Source of the DNA: Sulfurivirga sp964427185
Lineage (GTDB): Bacteria; Pseudomonadota; Gammaproteobacteria; Thiomicrospirales; Thiomicrospiraceae
Assembly: GCA_964427185.1 (NCBI GenBank)
Contig: CAYRSN010000005.1
Coordinates: 1 to 55,381, forward strand
Direction: 5' to 3'
DNA: 55,381 nt
The position numbers and the translations under genes are program-made. How positions within the stretch are numbered: the stretch's first letter is position 1; each line of letters opens with the position of its first letter. The notes under the pieces are model-generated. The model saw only the letters and a list, made by a program, of their open reading frames with translations. It was not told the origin of the DNA and did not search any database. Positions 8,816-16,958 of the stretch are shown one piece after another.

Positions 8816-11092
8816 TTATTCACTCTTAAGGTGTGCGCATACGATAGGCACATTTAGCGTCTGCTCAACACATATGGGATAAAAAATCACTTCTGGTGCC
8901 ACACGCGCATCCTGTACATGTGGCAGCGTTACACACTCCTGTTCACAGCAGACATCTATCACATCACCTGTACGCTGAGATCTAACCTTTCCATCCGCAG
9001 CACCAGCCGCTGCCTGAAGTGGCTGCGCACGTCTGACCAAAGCATCTACACTGTACAAGGAGCGATTTGCCACCCATTCATCTGCCTTGTCACAAAGAGA
9101 AAATTCCACCGGTAGATGAGCAAGATCGGCAACCGCCATGCCTTGCTGAATATTTTTCTCTGCTTCGCTGCGCACCTCATCAGCATGCACATATTCAAAA
9201 CCATCCACATCTAACATATTGCCCAGTACGCGCAATACCTTCCATGCAGGCTTGGCATCTCCAGGTGCCTGAGCGCTAACCTTAAATGACTGCCATTGTC
9301 CAGTCGCATTCACAAAAGTACCTGCTGTCTCAAAATAAGTCGATACAGGTAGCAGTACATGACTGTAAGTGCGCGCCGTTTCAGAAGCAAACGCACTCAA
9401 GTTAATGACCAGCTCGGCTTGCGTCAGAGCCTCTAATGCCTTGCGTCCATACAAGCTGTCCAGCTCGGGCTCCACATTCAGCAGAATATACACTTTTTTT
9501 GCTGAAGCAGTGCTTAGCATTTCTGCGGCATTCTGCCCCTTTTGGGGCTTGAATCCAATTTGTGCCGCCCCAACTTCATTGGCCGCCAAAGGCAGAATAT
9601 TTAAACTTGCACCTGTGAGCTCCGCAAGCTGCGCAGCCAACTTCACAAATACACTGTAATACGCTGAAGTACGTGCCAGCTCACCCAGGAAAATTGAACT
9701 CTCTGGCTGTTTCAGAGCTTCCACCCATGCCGAGGCTTGCGCATCAGGCTCAACCTGGGCAAAAGCTTCCGGCACTTCGCCACCTGCAGCTTTCACCATT
9801 GCTGCCAGCTGTGCAAGCATCACAGAAGGCTTGGCTATACACTGGTCTTCCAGCTCAAAAGTAAAGGCAAACGCCACAGGGTTCAGTGCAAAGATCTTGG
9901 CACCAGCCAACTGTGCTTTACGCACCCTGAGGTTTAGCAATGGCAATTCATGACGCAAATGACTACCGATTAGCAGGATTTGCTTTTGCTGTTCAACCTG
10001 AGGCAAAGTCAAGCGTAGCCCCGGCATTAACAAGCCGGACATGTCTGAATCAAAGTCCTGCTGTAAAAGACGATAATCCAAACTTTCAATTCCTAGTGCC
10101 CGACATAGCTTTTGTAATAAATAAAGCTCTTCCACTGTCGCACTGGGACTGGCCAGCACGCCAATCTGACTGGGATCGCTCAAGTATGGCTTCAGCTTTT
10201 CAACTGTCTGCTCCAAGGCCTCTTGCCATTCCATCTCATCCCAAGTCTGCTTTGTCTTGATCATGGGCACGGTCAGTCGATCTTCCGCATACAGCCCCGT
10301 ATAAGAAAAGCGGTCGCGGTCAGAAAGCCATACCTCATTAATTTCCTCATGCTCACGAGGTACCACCCGCATGACTTTGCCTTGATAAGTATGCACTTCT
10401 ATATTGGCACCTAAGCTGTCATGCCCCGCAACAGAAGGTACCGCTTTCAATTCCCAGGCGCGAGCCTTGTAGCGAAATGGCTTCGAAGTCAGCGCACCAA
10501 CTGGGCAGAGATCAATAATATTGCCGGAAATCTCAGACGTAATGGATTTACCGACATAAGTTGTAATTTCCATCCACCCTGACCGCCCTACGGCGCCCAA
10601 CTCCATCAAGCCTGAAATTTCCTGCCCAAAGCGTACACAACGAGTACAGTGTATGCAGCGTGTCATATCTGTCGCGATTAAGGAGCCGATATCATGGTCA
10701 GGCACCACTCGCTTGGCTTCTGAGTACTTACCAACATCGCTGCCGTATTCAAACGCCACATCCTGAAGTTCGCACTCTCCACCCTGATCACAGATTGGGC
10801 AGTCTAACGGATGGTTGATTAACAAAAACTCCATCACGGCTTTTTGTGCAGCACGTGCCTTAGGCGAATCTGTTTTTACTTTCATGCCGTCTGTCACAGG
10901 GGTTGCGCAGGCGGGTAACGCTTTTGGCGCACCTTCCACCTCAACCAGACACATCCTGCAGTTCGCCGCAATGGAAAGCTTCTTGTGGTAACAGAAACGC
11001 GGAATTGGAATTTGCGCACTATCTGCCACATCAATCAGCATGTCACCTTCGTGCGCTTCAACAACCTGTCCGTTAATTTCAATCTTAATCAT
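8816..11092 (-). CDS. nuoG: NADH-quinone oxidoreductase subunit G, iron-sulfur subunit
   Basis: A 758-residue peripheral-arm subunit. The N-terminal part binds three clusters: [2Fe-2S] by C34, C45, C48 and C62; a [4Fe-4S] with His ligand by H94, C98, C101 and C107; and a [4Fe-4S] by C146, C149, C152 and C196. The extra Cys set that holds cluster N7 in E. coli NuoG is not present after residue 200 (the region has no Cys), as in mitochondrial-type subunits. The rest is the molybdopterin-oxidoreductase-like domain, which carries no cofactor in complex I. It follows nuoF by 17 bases. Confidence 0.97.
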   Translation of the reverse strand: MIKIEINGQVVEAHEGDMLIDVADSAQIPIPRFCYHKKLSIAANCRMCLVEVEGAPKALPACATPVTDGMKVKTDSPKARAAQKAVMEFLLINHPLDCPICDQGGECELQDVAFEYGSDVGKYSEAKRVVPDHDIGSLIATDMTRCIHCTRCVRFGQEISGLMELGAVGRSGWMEITTYVGKSITSEISGNIIDLCPVGALTSKPFRYKARAWELKAVPSVAGHDSLGANIEVHTYQGKVMRVVPREHEEINEVWLSDRDRFSYTGLYAEDRLTVPMIKTKQTWDEMEWQEALEQTVEKLKPYLSDPSQIGVLASPSATVEELYLLQKLCRALGIESLDYRLLQQDFDSDMSGLLMPGLRLTLPQVEQQKQILLIGSHLRHELPLLNLRVRKAQLAGAKIFALNPVAFAFTFELEDQCIAKPSVMLAQLAAMVKAAGGEVPEAFAQVEPDAQASAWVEALKQPESSIFLGELARTSAYYSVFVKLAAQLAELTGASLNILPLAANEVGAAQIGFKPQKGQNAAEMLSTASAKKVYILLNVEPELDSLYGRKALEALTQAELVINLSAFASETARTYSHVLLPVSTYFETAGTFVNATGQWQSFKVSAQAPGDAKPAWKVLRVLGNMLDVDGFEYVHADEVRSEAEKNIQQGMAVADLAHLPVEFSLCDKADEWVANRSLYSVDALVRRAQPLQAAAGAADGKVRSQRTGDVIDVCCEQECVTLPHVQDARVAPEVIFYPICVEQTLNVPIVCAHLKSE

Positions 11093-11109
11093 ATGCAGAT
11101 TCCTGCGTG

Positions 11110-12396
11110 TTAGGCACGGTCGTAAATGCTACAACCATGTTCAATATAGTGACGGAACTCATGCTCAAAATGCTCTAAAAAGCTTGCAACCGGAATAGAG
11201 GCTGCATCACCCAGGCCACAAATCACTCGCCCCATAATTTTGCCTGAAACATCTTTTAGCATTTCAATATCTTCAGGACGCCCCTTGCCTGTGCGAATGC
11301 GGTGAACCACACGATACATCCAGCCGGTTCCTTCGCGACATGGCGTACACTGTCCACATGATTCTTCATAATAAAACCATGTCAAACGCTCCAGTGCTTT
11401 CACCATGTCAGTCGTTTCATCAATAATAATGACGGATCCGGCGCCCAGAAATGAACCCGCCTTAGCAATGGAGTCATAATCCATATTCATTTCCATTGCT
11501 TTTTCAGCAGGCAGCACGGCTGTAGAAGAGCCTCCCGGAATGACTGCTTTCAGCTTGCGACCTTTCCAAACACCACCAGCCAGCTTAAGCAAATCTTTAA
11601 ATGGCGTTCCCATTCGTACTTCAAAATTACCTGGCTTCTCAACATGCCCGGAGACCGCATAGATTTTCGTCCCGCCGGCACCCGGAACACCCAAATCAGC
11701 AAACCATTTTCCGCCTTTCGCCAGAATCATGGGAATAGAAGCCAGTGTTTCCGTATTATTGATGGTTGTTGGTCGACCATACAGCCCGTAACTGGCTGGA
11801 AAAGGAGGTTTAAAGCGCGGTTGTCCCTTTTTACCTTCTATCGATTCAATCAACGCGGTTTCTTCACCACAAATATAGGCACCAGCCCCCAAATGGGTAT
11901 ACAAGTCAAAACTCCAGCCTGAGCCTAAGATATTCTCTCCCAACAGACCCGCCTCATAGGCTTGCTTGACCGCATTATCAAAGCGCTTATAGGGCTCCCA
12001 AAACTCTCCGCGGATATAGTTATACCCTGCATTGGCACCAATCACATACCCGGCGATCATCATACCTTCTACCAGTTGGTGCGGGTTATAGCGAAGGATA
12101 TCGCGATCTTTAAAGGTGCCCGGCTCCCCTTCATCAGAGTTACACAAAATATACTTCGGCCCGGGCAGGTTTCTGTTCATAAAACTCCACTTCAGCCCTG
12201 TCGGAAAGCCCGCTCCTCCTCGGCCACGAATATTGGAGGTCTTTACCTCGTCAATAATTTCTTGAGGTGTTAACTCTCCCGCCAGCACCTTTTTCCAAAT
12301 CTCATAGCCGCCATGCGCCATATAAGTTTCAATATCCCATGGCTTATCCAAGTGGTTCAGGCGATAGCAGCACTCATTCAGTGGAATATCTGTCAT
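11110..12396 (-). CDS. nuoF: NADH-quinone oxidoreductase subunit F, FMN and NADH binding
   Basis: A 428-residue subunit that accepts hydride from NADH onto FMN and passes electrons to cluster N3. The glycine-rich RGRGGAGFPTGLKW segment near residue 55 and the GEETALIESIEG segment mark the NADH/FMN sites. Cluster N3 ligands are C347, C350 and C353 (CGQCTPC) with C393. It lies 6 bases after nuoE. The sequence is ordinary for the family in length and motifs. Confidence 0.98.
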   Translation of the reverse strand: MTDIPLNECCYRLNHLDKPWDIETYMAHGGYEIWKKVLAGELTPQEIIDEVKTSNIRGRGGAGFPTGLKWSFMNRNLPGPKYILCNSDEGEPGTFKDRDILRYNPHQLVEGMMIAGYVIGANAGYNYIRGEFWEPYKRFDNAVKQAYEAGLLGENILGSGWSFDLYTHLGAGAYICGEETALIESIEGKKGQPRFKPPFPASYGLYGRPTTINNTETLASIPMILAKGGKWFADLGVPGAGGTKIYAVSGHVEKPGNFEVRMGTPFKDLLKLAGGVWKGRKLKAVIPGGSSTAVLPAEKAMEMNMDYDSIAKAGSFLGAGSVIIIDETTDMVKALERLTWFYYEESCGQCTPCREGTGWMYRVVHRIRTGKGRPEDIEMLKDVSGKIMGRVICGLGDAASIPVASFLEHFEHEFRHYIEHGCSIYDRA

Positions 12397-12402
12397 AACT
12401 GA

Positions 12403-12897
12403 TCACTCCAGGCTTTCTAAAAGTGCGTCAATACGCTCTTTTGTCAGATTGCCATAATATTCTTTTCCAATCATGGCGACTGGCGCCTCTCCGCATGCTC
12501 CCAGACACTCCACCTTCTTAATGGAATATTTCCCGTCCGGTGTCACCTCGCCAACCTCTACGCCCAGCTTTTCTTTCAGGTATTCAACAATATCATCCGC
12601 ATCACGCAACATACAGGAAATATTGGTACAGACACAGATTTTATGCTTGCCTACCGGCTTATGTTCATACATGGAGTAGAAGGTAGCCACCTCATAAACC
12701 GCCATCGCTGGCATCTCCAAATACTCGGCCACCTCATCCATCAGCTCACGTGTCAGATAACCGCCATTTACCTCTTGTACAATTCGCAAAGCCGGCATCA
12801 CTGCAGATTGGCGCTGATCTTCAGGATACTGGGAGATCCAACGATCAATGCGTGCTTTGACTTCACCTTTGATGACCTTCGTTGCCTGTTCACTCAT
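12403..12897 (-). CDS. nuoE: NADH-quinone oxidoreductase subunit E, [2Fe-2S] N1a
   Basis: A 164-residue thioredoxin-like subunit of the NADH-dehydrogenase module. Four cysteines in the CxxxxC...CxxxC pattern, C90, C95, C131 and C135, bind cluster N1a. The N-terminal helical bundle (about residues 12-75) packs on NuoF in known structures. Its start overlaps the nuoD stop as ATGA, so translation is probably coupled. Confidence 0.97.
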   Translation of the reverse strand: MSEQATKVIKGEVKARIDRWISQYPEDQRQSAVMPALRIVQEVNGGYLTRELMDEVAEYLEMPAMAVYEVATFYSMYEHKPVGKHKICVCTNISCMLRDADDIVEYLKEKLGVEVGEVTPDGKYSIKKVECLGACGEAPVAMIGKEYYGNLTKERIDALLESLE

Positions 12898-14147
12898 CGG
12901 TCAATCTCCCCAAATACAATATCCTGGGTTCCAATAATTGTGACCACATCCGCGATCATATGTCCTTTACACATCTCATCCAGTGATGCCAAGTGAGCAA
13001 AGCCAGGCGCACGGATTTTCAGGCGGTAAGGCTTATTGGCACCGTCAGACACCAGATAAATACCAAATTCCCCTTTAGGGTGTTCCACTGCAGCATAAGC
13101 CTCACCCTCAGGTACACTGTAACCTTCCGTAAACAGCTTAAAGTGATGGATCAAGGCCTCCATATTGCTTTTCATCTGCTCGCGCGGCGGTGGCGTAACC
13201 TTGTGGCTTTCTGCCATGACAGGGCCTGGATTTTCCTTCAACCACTTCACGCATTGGCGGATAATTTTGTTGGACTCTCGCATTTCCGCCATGCGCACCA
13301 AATAGCGATCATAACTATCACCGTTCTTACCAACCGGAATATCAAAATCCAGTTTGTCATACACTTCATAAGGCTGTTTTTTACGCAAATCCCAAGCAAT
13401 ACCAGATCCGCGCAACATAGGCCCCGTAAAGCCGAGCTGCAGTGCTCGCTCTGGAGAAACCACACCGATATCTACTGTGCGCTGCTTCCAGATACGGTTA
13501 TCAGTCAAAAGCGTTTCATATTCATCCAGATACCCCGGGAAGCGCTCAGTAAACGCCTCTAAAAAGTCCAGCATGCTTCCTTCACGTGTTTCATTCAGCT
13601 TGCGGACTTCTTTCTCATTTCGCCACTTGGACGGCTGATACTTCGGCATGCTATCAGGCAAATCACGATACACTCCGCCCGGCCGATAGTAAGTGGCATG
13701 CAGACGCGCACCCGAAACTGCCTCATAGCAGTCCATTAAGTCTTCACGCTCTCTAAACGCGTAAAGAAAAACGGTCATTGCGCCAATATCCAGCGCATGC
13801 GCCCCTACCCATAATAAATGATTCAGAATTCGGGTAATTTCATCAAACATTACCCGGATATACTGTGCCCGCTCCGGTACCTCAATCCCCAACAGCTTTT
13901 CAATCGCCAGCACATATCCATGCTCATTACACATCATGGATACATAATCCAGACGATCCATATAGCCAATGGAGTGGTTAAACGGCTTATACTCCGCCAG
14001 CTTTTCGGTGCCGCGGTGCAGCAAGCCGATATGCGGATCCGAGCGCACAACAGTTTCCCCATCCAGCTCCAGAATCAGACGTAACACACCGTGAGCAGAT
14101 GGATGCTGAGGGCCAAAATTGAGCGTATAGTTTTTAATCTCTGCCAT
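12894..14147 (-). CDS. nuoD: NADH-quinone oxidoreductase subunit D
   Basis: A 417-residue subunit (49-kDa homologue) related to the large subunit of [NiFe] hydrogenases; with NuoB it forms the quinone head-group pocket. The N-terminal FGPQHPSAHGVLRL motif contributes His residues to the quinone site. It is separate from nuoC, unlike the fused nuoCD of Enterobacterales and Pseudomonas. The gap to nuoC is 5 bases and the stop overlaps nuoE by 4. Confidence 0.97.
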   Translation of the reverse strand: MAEIKNYTLNFGPQHPSAHGVLRLILELDGETVVRSDPHIGLLHRGTEKLAEYKPFNHSIGYMDRLDYVSMMCNEHGYVLAIEKLLGIEVPERAQYIRVMFDEITRILNHLLWVGAHALDIGAMTVFLYAFREREDLMDCYEAVSGARLHATYYRPGGVYRDLPDSMPKYQPSKWRNEKEVRKLNETREGSMLDFLEAFTERFPGYLDEYETLLTDNRIWKQRTVDIGVVSPERALQLGFTGPMLRGSGIAWDLRKKQPYEVYDKLDFDIPVGKNGDSYDRYLVRMAEMRESNKIIRQCVKWLKENPGPVMAESHKVTPPPREQMKSNMEALIHHFKLFTEGYSVPEGEAYAAVEHPKGEFGIYLVSDGANKPYRLKIRAPGFAHLASLDEMCKGHMIADVVTIIGTQDIVFGEIDR

Positions 14148-14152
14148 AACGC

Positions 14153-14827
14153 TTATCCTTGATCCGCCAGGGCTTCATGCCGAATAACCCGCGGAACATT
14201 TACACGGTTTTCAATCGTGACAGGCTCATAGACGCAACGCCCCAACTCCGGGTCATAACGCATTTCCACATGCCCTGTCAGCGGAAAATCTTTTCTGAGG
14301 GGATGACCGATAAAACCGTAATCTGTCAAAAGACGGCGCAAATCAGGATGCCCTTTAAAAATAATACCAAACAGATCAAAAGCTTCTCGCTCAAACCAGT
14401 TTGCACAGTTCCAAACTTCCACAACCGAGTCAATCATTGGCTGTGCAGTATTCTCAATAAAGGCGCGCACACGAATACGGCGGTTATTCTGGACGGACAA
14501 CAGATGCATCACCACTGCAAAGCGCCGCGGCATATCCAGTGGCAATTCACTCACCTGCTCTTCAAAATCGAAAACGCCTCGACTGAACCCCTCGTTCGGT
14601 GCCTCAAGCACCTCCCAGTTGGTACGTCCATAAGCAACGTAATCCACACCACACAGATCAATCAACTGATCAAATTCCAGCGTATCCCTCAGCTTATAAG
14701 CTGATGCCAGCCAAGCTTCCGCACTCACCTCAATGGTGTACTCATCCAAAGCCAGCTTGTCGGACTCTATGGCATCACCCAGTTGCTCTCGAACCTGTGC
14801 CTGCAAATCCAGTAAAGACTGCTTCAT
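14153..14827 (-). CDS. nuoC: NADH-quinone oxidoreductase subunit C
   Basis: A 224-residue peripheral-arm subunit (30-kDa homologue) of complex I without cofactors. The conserved block VWNCANWFEREAFDLFGI, followed by HPDLRRLLTDYGFIGHPLRKDFPL, is the family signature and lies at about residues 137-180. It is a stand-alone gene between nuoB (11 bases) and nuoD. The ATG at 14827 (MKQSLLDLQAQ) is preceded by a GGAGAGAGG-type ribosome site. Confidence 0.97.
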   Translation of the reverse strand: MKQSLLDLQAQVREQLGDAIESDKLALDEYTIEVSAEAWLASAYKLRDTLEFDQLIDLCGVDYVAYGRTNWEVLEAPNEGFSRGVFDFEEQVSELPLDMPRRFAVVMHLLSVQNNRRIRVRAFIENTAQPMIDSVVEVWNCANWFEREAFDLFGIIFKGHPDLRRLLTDYGFIGHPLRKDFPLTGHVEMRYDPELGRCVYEPVTIENRVNVPRVIRHEALADQG

Positions 14828-14838
14828 TTCCTCTCTCC

Positions 14839-15315
14839 TTACCGGGCAATCGTGTTAGTGCGTTTTATTTTCTGCTGCAACTGAACAATGCCATAAAGCA
14901 ATGCTTCTGCCGTCGGCGGACATCCCGGCACATAAACATCCACAGGCACAATGCGGTCACATCCTCTTACAACCGCGTAAGAATAGTGGTAATACCCGCC
15001 ACCATTCGCACAAGAGCCCATGGAAATCACCCAGCGCGGCTCAGCCATCTGATCATAAACCTTACGCAATGCAGGCGCCATCTTGTTTACCAGCGTACCC
15101 GCCACAATCATCACATCAGACTGCCGCGGACTCGGACGGAAAATAATTCCAAACCGATCCAGATCATAACGGGATGCCCCAGCATGCATCATTTCAACGG
15201 CGCAACACGCTAAACCAAATGTCATGGGCCATAACGATCCCGTACGCGCCCAGTTAATCAGCTTATCTGCAGTGGTGGTTACAACCCCTTCCTTTAAAAC
15301 GCCTTCTATTCCCAT
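14839..15315 (-). CDS. nuoB: NADH-quinone oxidoreductase subunit B, [4Fe-4S] N2
   Basis: The subunit holding cluster N2, the final donor to quinone. With the start used here it has 158 residues, and ligands C37, C38, C102 and C132 are present (ACCAVEMM, GSCANGGG, PGCPP). An upstream in-frame ATG at 15336 exists, but the ATG at 15315 gives the family N-terminus MGIEGVLKEG and has an AAGGAG ribosome site 7 bases upstream. With that start the gene overlaps the nuoA stop by 10 bases (ATGGGAATAG), implying coupled translation. Confidence 0.96.
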   Translation of the reverse strand: MGIEGVLKEGVVTTTADKLINWARTGSLWPMTFGLACCAVEMMHAGASRYDLDRFGIIFRPSPRQSDVMIVAGTLVNKMAPALRKVYDQMAEPRWVISMGSCANGGGYYHYSYAVVRGCDRIVPVDVYVPGCPPTAEALLYGIVQLQQKIKRTNTIAR

Positions 15316-15662
15316 TCCAGCGCTCCTTTTCTCCATTCATAGATAAAGCCCACCACCAACAGTGCTAAAAACACACTCATGCTGACCAACCCAAAGGTGC
15401 CCACCTCCTCAAGCACAATCGCCCAAGGAAAGAGAAACGCAATTTCAAGGTCGAAAATAATAAAGAGAATGGCCACCAGGTAAAAACGCACATCAAACTT
15501 CATTCGCGCGTCTTCAAAGGCCTCAAAACCACACTCATAGGGCGAGCGCTTTTCATCGTCCGGCTTCTGAGGCCCCAGCAAATACCCCGCCAGCATCGGT
15601 CCTACGCCGAACAATATCCCCAAAACAACAAATACCAATATAGGTAGATAACTTTCCAACAT
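15306..15662 (-). CDS. nuoA: NADH-quinone oxidoreductase subunit A
   Basis: A 118-residue, three-helix membrane subunit (ND3 homologue). The conserved loop YECGFEAFEDARMKFDVRFY, with the Cys that marks active/deactive states in mitochondrial complex I, is at residues 43-62. It is the first protein gene of the 14-gene nuo set and begins about 30 bases after the 3' end of the tRNA-Leu gene, so the tRNA must be cut out of the nuo transcript or transcribed with it. Confidence 0.97.
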   Translation of the reverse strand: MLESYLPILVFVVLGILFGVGPMLAGYLLGPQKPDDEKRSPYECGFEAFEDARMKFDVRFYLVAILFIIFDLEIAFLFPWAIVLEEVGTFGLVSMSVFLALLVVGFIYEWRKGALEWE

Positions 15663-15692
15663 GGGTATGCACCCCTTGCTTGGTTATGAATA

Positions 15693-15778
15693 TGGTGCCC
15701 AGGGCGGGAGTCGAACCCGCACGGCTTTCGCCACCACCCCCTCAAGATGGCGTGTCTACCAATTCCACCACCTGGGCA
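15693..15778 (-). tRNA. tRNA-Leu (anticodon GAG), CCA encoded
   Basis: On the minus strand the acceptor stem TGCCCAG pairs with CTGGGCA, followed by an encoded CCA (complement at 15693-15695). The D-loop GTGGAATTGGTAGACAC, the anticodon arm CCATC-TTGAGGG-GGTGG with anticodon GAG, a long class II variable arm, and the T-loop GGTTCGACTC are all present, giving 86 bases. It reads CUC and CUU leucine codons. It lies 15 bases after the secG stop and about 30 bases before nuoA, with no promoter or terminator between, so it is probably processed from a tpiA-secG-tRNA-nuo transcript. Confidence 0.96.
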
Positions 15779-15793
15779 AATCTTTTACTGCAC

Positions 15794-16108
15794 TTACTGT
15801 GCCGGTAACACAGGCTTCGGCACATCCCCTTCTACAGGTGTCTGTACCTTTTCAATCACACTTTGATAGCCTTTCACCTGATTACCGCTCATATATGCCA
15901 ACGTAATACTCGTAATAAAAAACACCGTTGCCAATACCGCCGTCATTCTCGACAGAAAGGTGGCAGAACCCCGGCTTCCAAAAACTGTCTGCGAAGAACC
16001 ACCACCAAAGCTGGCACCAGCATCTGCACCCTTACCATGTTGCATCAACACTAAGCCGATAATTGCCAACGCCACCACAAGGTGAATCGCCAAAACCACA
16101 CCAAACAT
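15794..16108 (-). CDS. secG: Preprotein translocase subunit SecG
   Basis: A 104-residue protein with two transmembrane helices (about residues 3-21 and 52-72) joined by the Gly/Ser-rich loop GKGADAGASFGGGSSQTVFGSRGSATFLSR typical of SecG, here split as GKGADAGASFGG and SSQTVFGSRGSATFL. It assists the SecYE channel during SecA-driven export. It starts 3 bases after the tpiA stop and precedes tRNA-Leu, the arrangement commonly seen in gammaproteobacteria and betaproteobacteria. Confidence 0.96.
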   Translation of the reverse strand: MFGVVLAIHLVVALAIIGLVLMQHGKGADAGASFGGGSSQTVFGSRGSATFLSRMTAVLATVFFITSITLAYMSGNQVKGYQSVIEKVQTPVEGDVPKPVLPAQ

Positions 16109-16111
16109 CTC

Positions 16112-16879
16112 TTATCCTTTCACTTCTGCGGCAATTCGACAGATCGCCAAAAAATCATCTGCCACAAGCGATGCTCCGCCAATCAATCCCCCATCAATAT
16201 CCTGCTGAGAAAGCAGTGCTTCTGCATTTGCAGGCTTCATGCTGCCGCCATACTGAATAATCATGGACTCTGCCACCTGAGCATCCAACATACGAATCTT
16301 ATCGCGAATAAAGGCGTGCACCTCCTGTGCCTGTTCAGGCGTAGCAGCTTTACCAGCTCCAATTGCCCAAACAGGCTCATAGGCTACCACGATCTGCTCA
16401 AATGCACTAACACCCACACGATCAATCACTGCACTCAGCTGTTGACCGATCACTTGCTCTGCCTTGCCCGCATCACGCTCTTCCAAGGTTTCTCCTACAC
16501 AGAGAATGGGCGTTATTCGAGCCTCCAAAGCCACAGCCACCTTTTGCGCCACCATCTCATCCGTTTCACCAAAAAGGCTGCGACGTTCAGAGTGCCCAAC
16601 AATTACGTAACGACAATCAAACTCCTGCAACATGGGCGCTGAAATTTCACCGGTAAAAGCGCCATACCCTGGCTCAGAGGCAATATTCTGCGCCCCCACC
16701 TTAATTGCAGGATTGGATATTGCGCGCTGCACATAATCAATATAAATAGCCGGCGGACACACCGCCACATCGACCAGATCACCTTGTGTCCACTCTTTAG
16801 ACAGTTGGCTTACCAATGTTGAAATCATGGCTTTACTGCCATGCATTTTCCAATTTCCTGCAACAAACGGTTTACGCAT
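16112..16879 (-). CDS. tpiA: Triose-phosphate isomerase
   Basis: Interconverts dihydroxyacetone phosphate and glyceraldehyde 3-phosphate in the cytosol. With the ATG at 16879 it has 255 residues; substrate-binding K11 (GNWKMHG), catalytic H96 (VGHSERR) and catalytic base E168 (AYEPVWAIG) are all present, as is the phosphate-gripping loop after E168. An in-frame ATG 27 bases upstream would add MPNRELEKK, but the chosen start has GGAG at the right distance. It is the first gene of the tpiA-secG-tRNA-nuo unit and has a promoter at 16916-16944. Confidence 0.97.
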   Translation of the reverse strand: MRKPFVAGNWKMHGSKAMISTLVSQLSKEWTQGDLVDVAVCPPAIYIDYVQRAISNPAIKVGAQNIASEPGYGAFTGEISAPMLQEFDCRYVIVGHSERRSLFGETDEMVAQKVAVALEARITPILCVGETLEERDAGKAEQVIGQQLSAVIDRVGVSAFEQIVVAYEPVWAIGAGKAATPEQAQEVHAFIRDKIRMLDAQVAESMIIQYGGSMKPANAEALLSQQDIDGGLIGGASLVADDFLAICRIAAEVKG

Positions 16880-16915
16880 TTTTTTCTCCAACTCCCGATT
16901 AGGCAAATTTCGTTA

Positions 16916-16944
16916 ATCTTACCCGTTAACTTTTTGTAAAACAA
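16916..16944 (-). promoter_or_regulatory. Predicted sigma-70 promoter of the tpiA-secG-tRNA-nuo unit
   Basis: On the minus strand TTGTTT (complement at 16939-16944) and TAAGAT (16916-16921) are separated by 17 bases, about 37 bases before the tpiA ATG. Both boxes are close to consensus and lie in the short glmM-tpiA gap. It is the only convincing promoter I see for the whole downstream nuo run. Confidence 0.5.
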
Positions 16945-16958
16945 TCTTGACAGTTTTA

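Noticed and set aside
14599..15213. A 204-codon open frame on the plus strand
   Set aside because: Antisense to nuoC and nuoB across their junction, with no recognisable domain or ribosome site.
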